Assembly (NCBI RefSeq): GCF_025699295.1
Contig: NZ_JAILWB010000001.1
Span: 1 to 64,000, forward strand
Length of the DNA: 64,000 nucleotides
Reading direction: 5' to 3'
From: Hydrogenophaga sp.
GTDB lineage: Bacteria > Pseudomonadota > Gammaproteobacteria > Burkholderiales > Burkholderiaceae_C
Positions 63,494-64,000 of the stretch are shown piece by piece. The notes beneath the pieces are model-generated. The model was not told the origin of the DNA. It was given only the letters and a program-made list of their open reading frames with translations, and ran no database searches. The position numbers and the translations under genes were made by a program. How positions within the stretch are numbered: the first letter of the stretch is position 1; the number at the start of each line of letters is the position of its first letter.

Positions 63494-64000
63494 GTGAACA
63501 AGGAAATGTCAGAAACGCTCACCCGTGTCGGTCCCGGCACCCGCATGGGCAACCTGCTGCGGCGCTACTGGGTGCCCGCGCTGATGTCGCGCGAAATACC
63601 CGAGGCCGATGGACCACAGGTGCGCGTGCAACTGCTGGGCGAGAAGCTGCTGGCCTTTCGCAACACCGATGGCAAGGCCTGCCTGATCGGCGAGTTCTGC
63701 TCGCACCGTGGCGTCTCGCTCTACTTCGGTCGCAACGAGGAGAACGGCATCCGCTGCGCGTACCACGGCGTGAAGTTCGATGGCAATGGCCAGTGCGTGG
63801 ACGTGCCGTCCGCACCGCAGGCCTGCGCGCGCATGCACATCAAGGGCTACCCCTGCATCGAGCGCGGCGGCATCGTCTGGACCTACATGGGTCCGGCCGA
63901 CCAGCAGCCCGCACCGCCCGAGCTGGAGTGGTGCACGCTGCCGCCCGAACATGTTTTCGTCTCCAAGCGCCTGCAGTACAGCAACTGGCTGCAGGCCATG
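63494..64000 (+). CDS. Rieske aromatic oxygenase, N-terminal part (runs off the window)
   Basis: The first 169 residues are present, from GTG 63494 with GGAG seven to eight bases upstream; ATG 63506 is four codons later. The Rieske motifs are C69-H71 (CSHRG) and C88-H91 (CAYHG), and the segment MGNLLRRYWVPALMSREIPEADGP is typical of phthalate 4,5-dioxygenase-like oxygenases. The catalytic iron ligands lie beyond base 64000. Divergent from an IclR regulator, so probably substrate-induced. No reductase is visible in the window for this copy. Confidence 0.9.
   Translation, partial: MNKEMSETLTRVGPGTRMGNLLRRYWVPALMSREIPEADGPQVRVQLLGEKLLAFRNTDGKACLIGEFCSHRGVSLYFGRNEENGIRCAYHGVKFDGNGQCVDVPSAPQACARMHIKGYPCIERGGIVWTYMGPADQQPAPPELEWCTLPPEHVFVSKRLQYSNWLQAM

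Noticed and set aside
1..64000. CRISPR arrays, prophage or integrase genes, rRNA genes
   Set aside because: No regularly spaced repeats, no integrase, transposase or phage structural genes, and no rRNA sequence were recognised.

Overview
The window looks like chromosome of a high-GC betaproteobacterium of the order Burkholderiales, most likely Comamonadaceae (a Hydrogenophaga-like lineage is my inference). The evidence is the very strong G/C bias at third codon positions, the order rpsO-pnp-quinone oxidoreductase-tpiA-secG-tRNA-Leu-nuoA to nuoN-DUF2818-NUDIX-DUF1178, separate nuoC and nuoD genes, and the abundance of lone Bug-type binding proteins, Rieske oxygenases and extradiol dioxygenases. 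I see no phage, plasmid, insertion sequence or CRISPR array.

Layout. 1-2662: a palindromic repeat, then a DUF1800/DUF1501 pair (minus strand). 2794-3433: remnants of an AraC-type regulator and a sulfatase that share one deletion joint. 3456-4033: a parDE toxin-antitoxin module. 4131-4296: a MITE-like element with 24-bp terminal inverted repeats. 4295-9650: an operon (minus) for a Bug binding protein, a three-subunit molybdenum hydroxylase and a CoxG-like protein, probably controlled by the divergent MarR gene at 9900. 10470-13738: an aromatic-degradation operon (minus) of extradiol dioxygenase, a 74-residue protein, a Rieske oxygenase and its reductase. 13924-25181: assorted genes, namely a transglutaminase divergent from an FtsX-type permease plus AttH-like protein, LysE exporter, M48 peptidase with a DUF898 protein, an MsbA-like ABC exporter, and a LysR-SDR pair with atypical codon use.

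25190-29809 is the large NAD-dependent glutamate dehydrogenase. 30013-51279 (minus) is the conserved core: rpsO, pnp, a quinone oxidoreductase, tpiA, secG, tRNA-Leu(GAG) and all fourteen genes of respiratory complex I, followed by three small genes and a clear terminator at 29968-29992. 51436-55173 holds an aminotransferase, an amino-acid-type ABC binding protein and tsaD.

55241-62519 is a nitrate uptake module: a NIT-ANTAR antiterminator gene, then nrtA-nrtB-nrtC (double ATPase) and a NarK/NasA-type MFS transporter. The leader upstream of nrtA carries a good sigma-54 promoter, two NtrC-like sites and an RNA hairpin whose AATGGC hexaloop fits the ANTAR recognition rule, so two regulatory layers (nitrogen status and nitrate) can be read directly from the DNA. 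No nitrate or nitrite reductase gene is present. The window ends with an IclR regulator divergent from a second, incomplete Rieske oxygenase.

Several genes lack a Shine-Dalgarno sequence and instead have a -10-like hexamer 6-8 bases before the start codon, suggesting leaderless transcripts. Long antisense open frames are everywhere because of the GC bias; they were treated as shadows.
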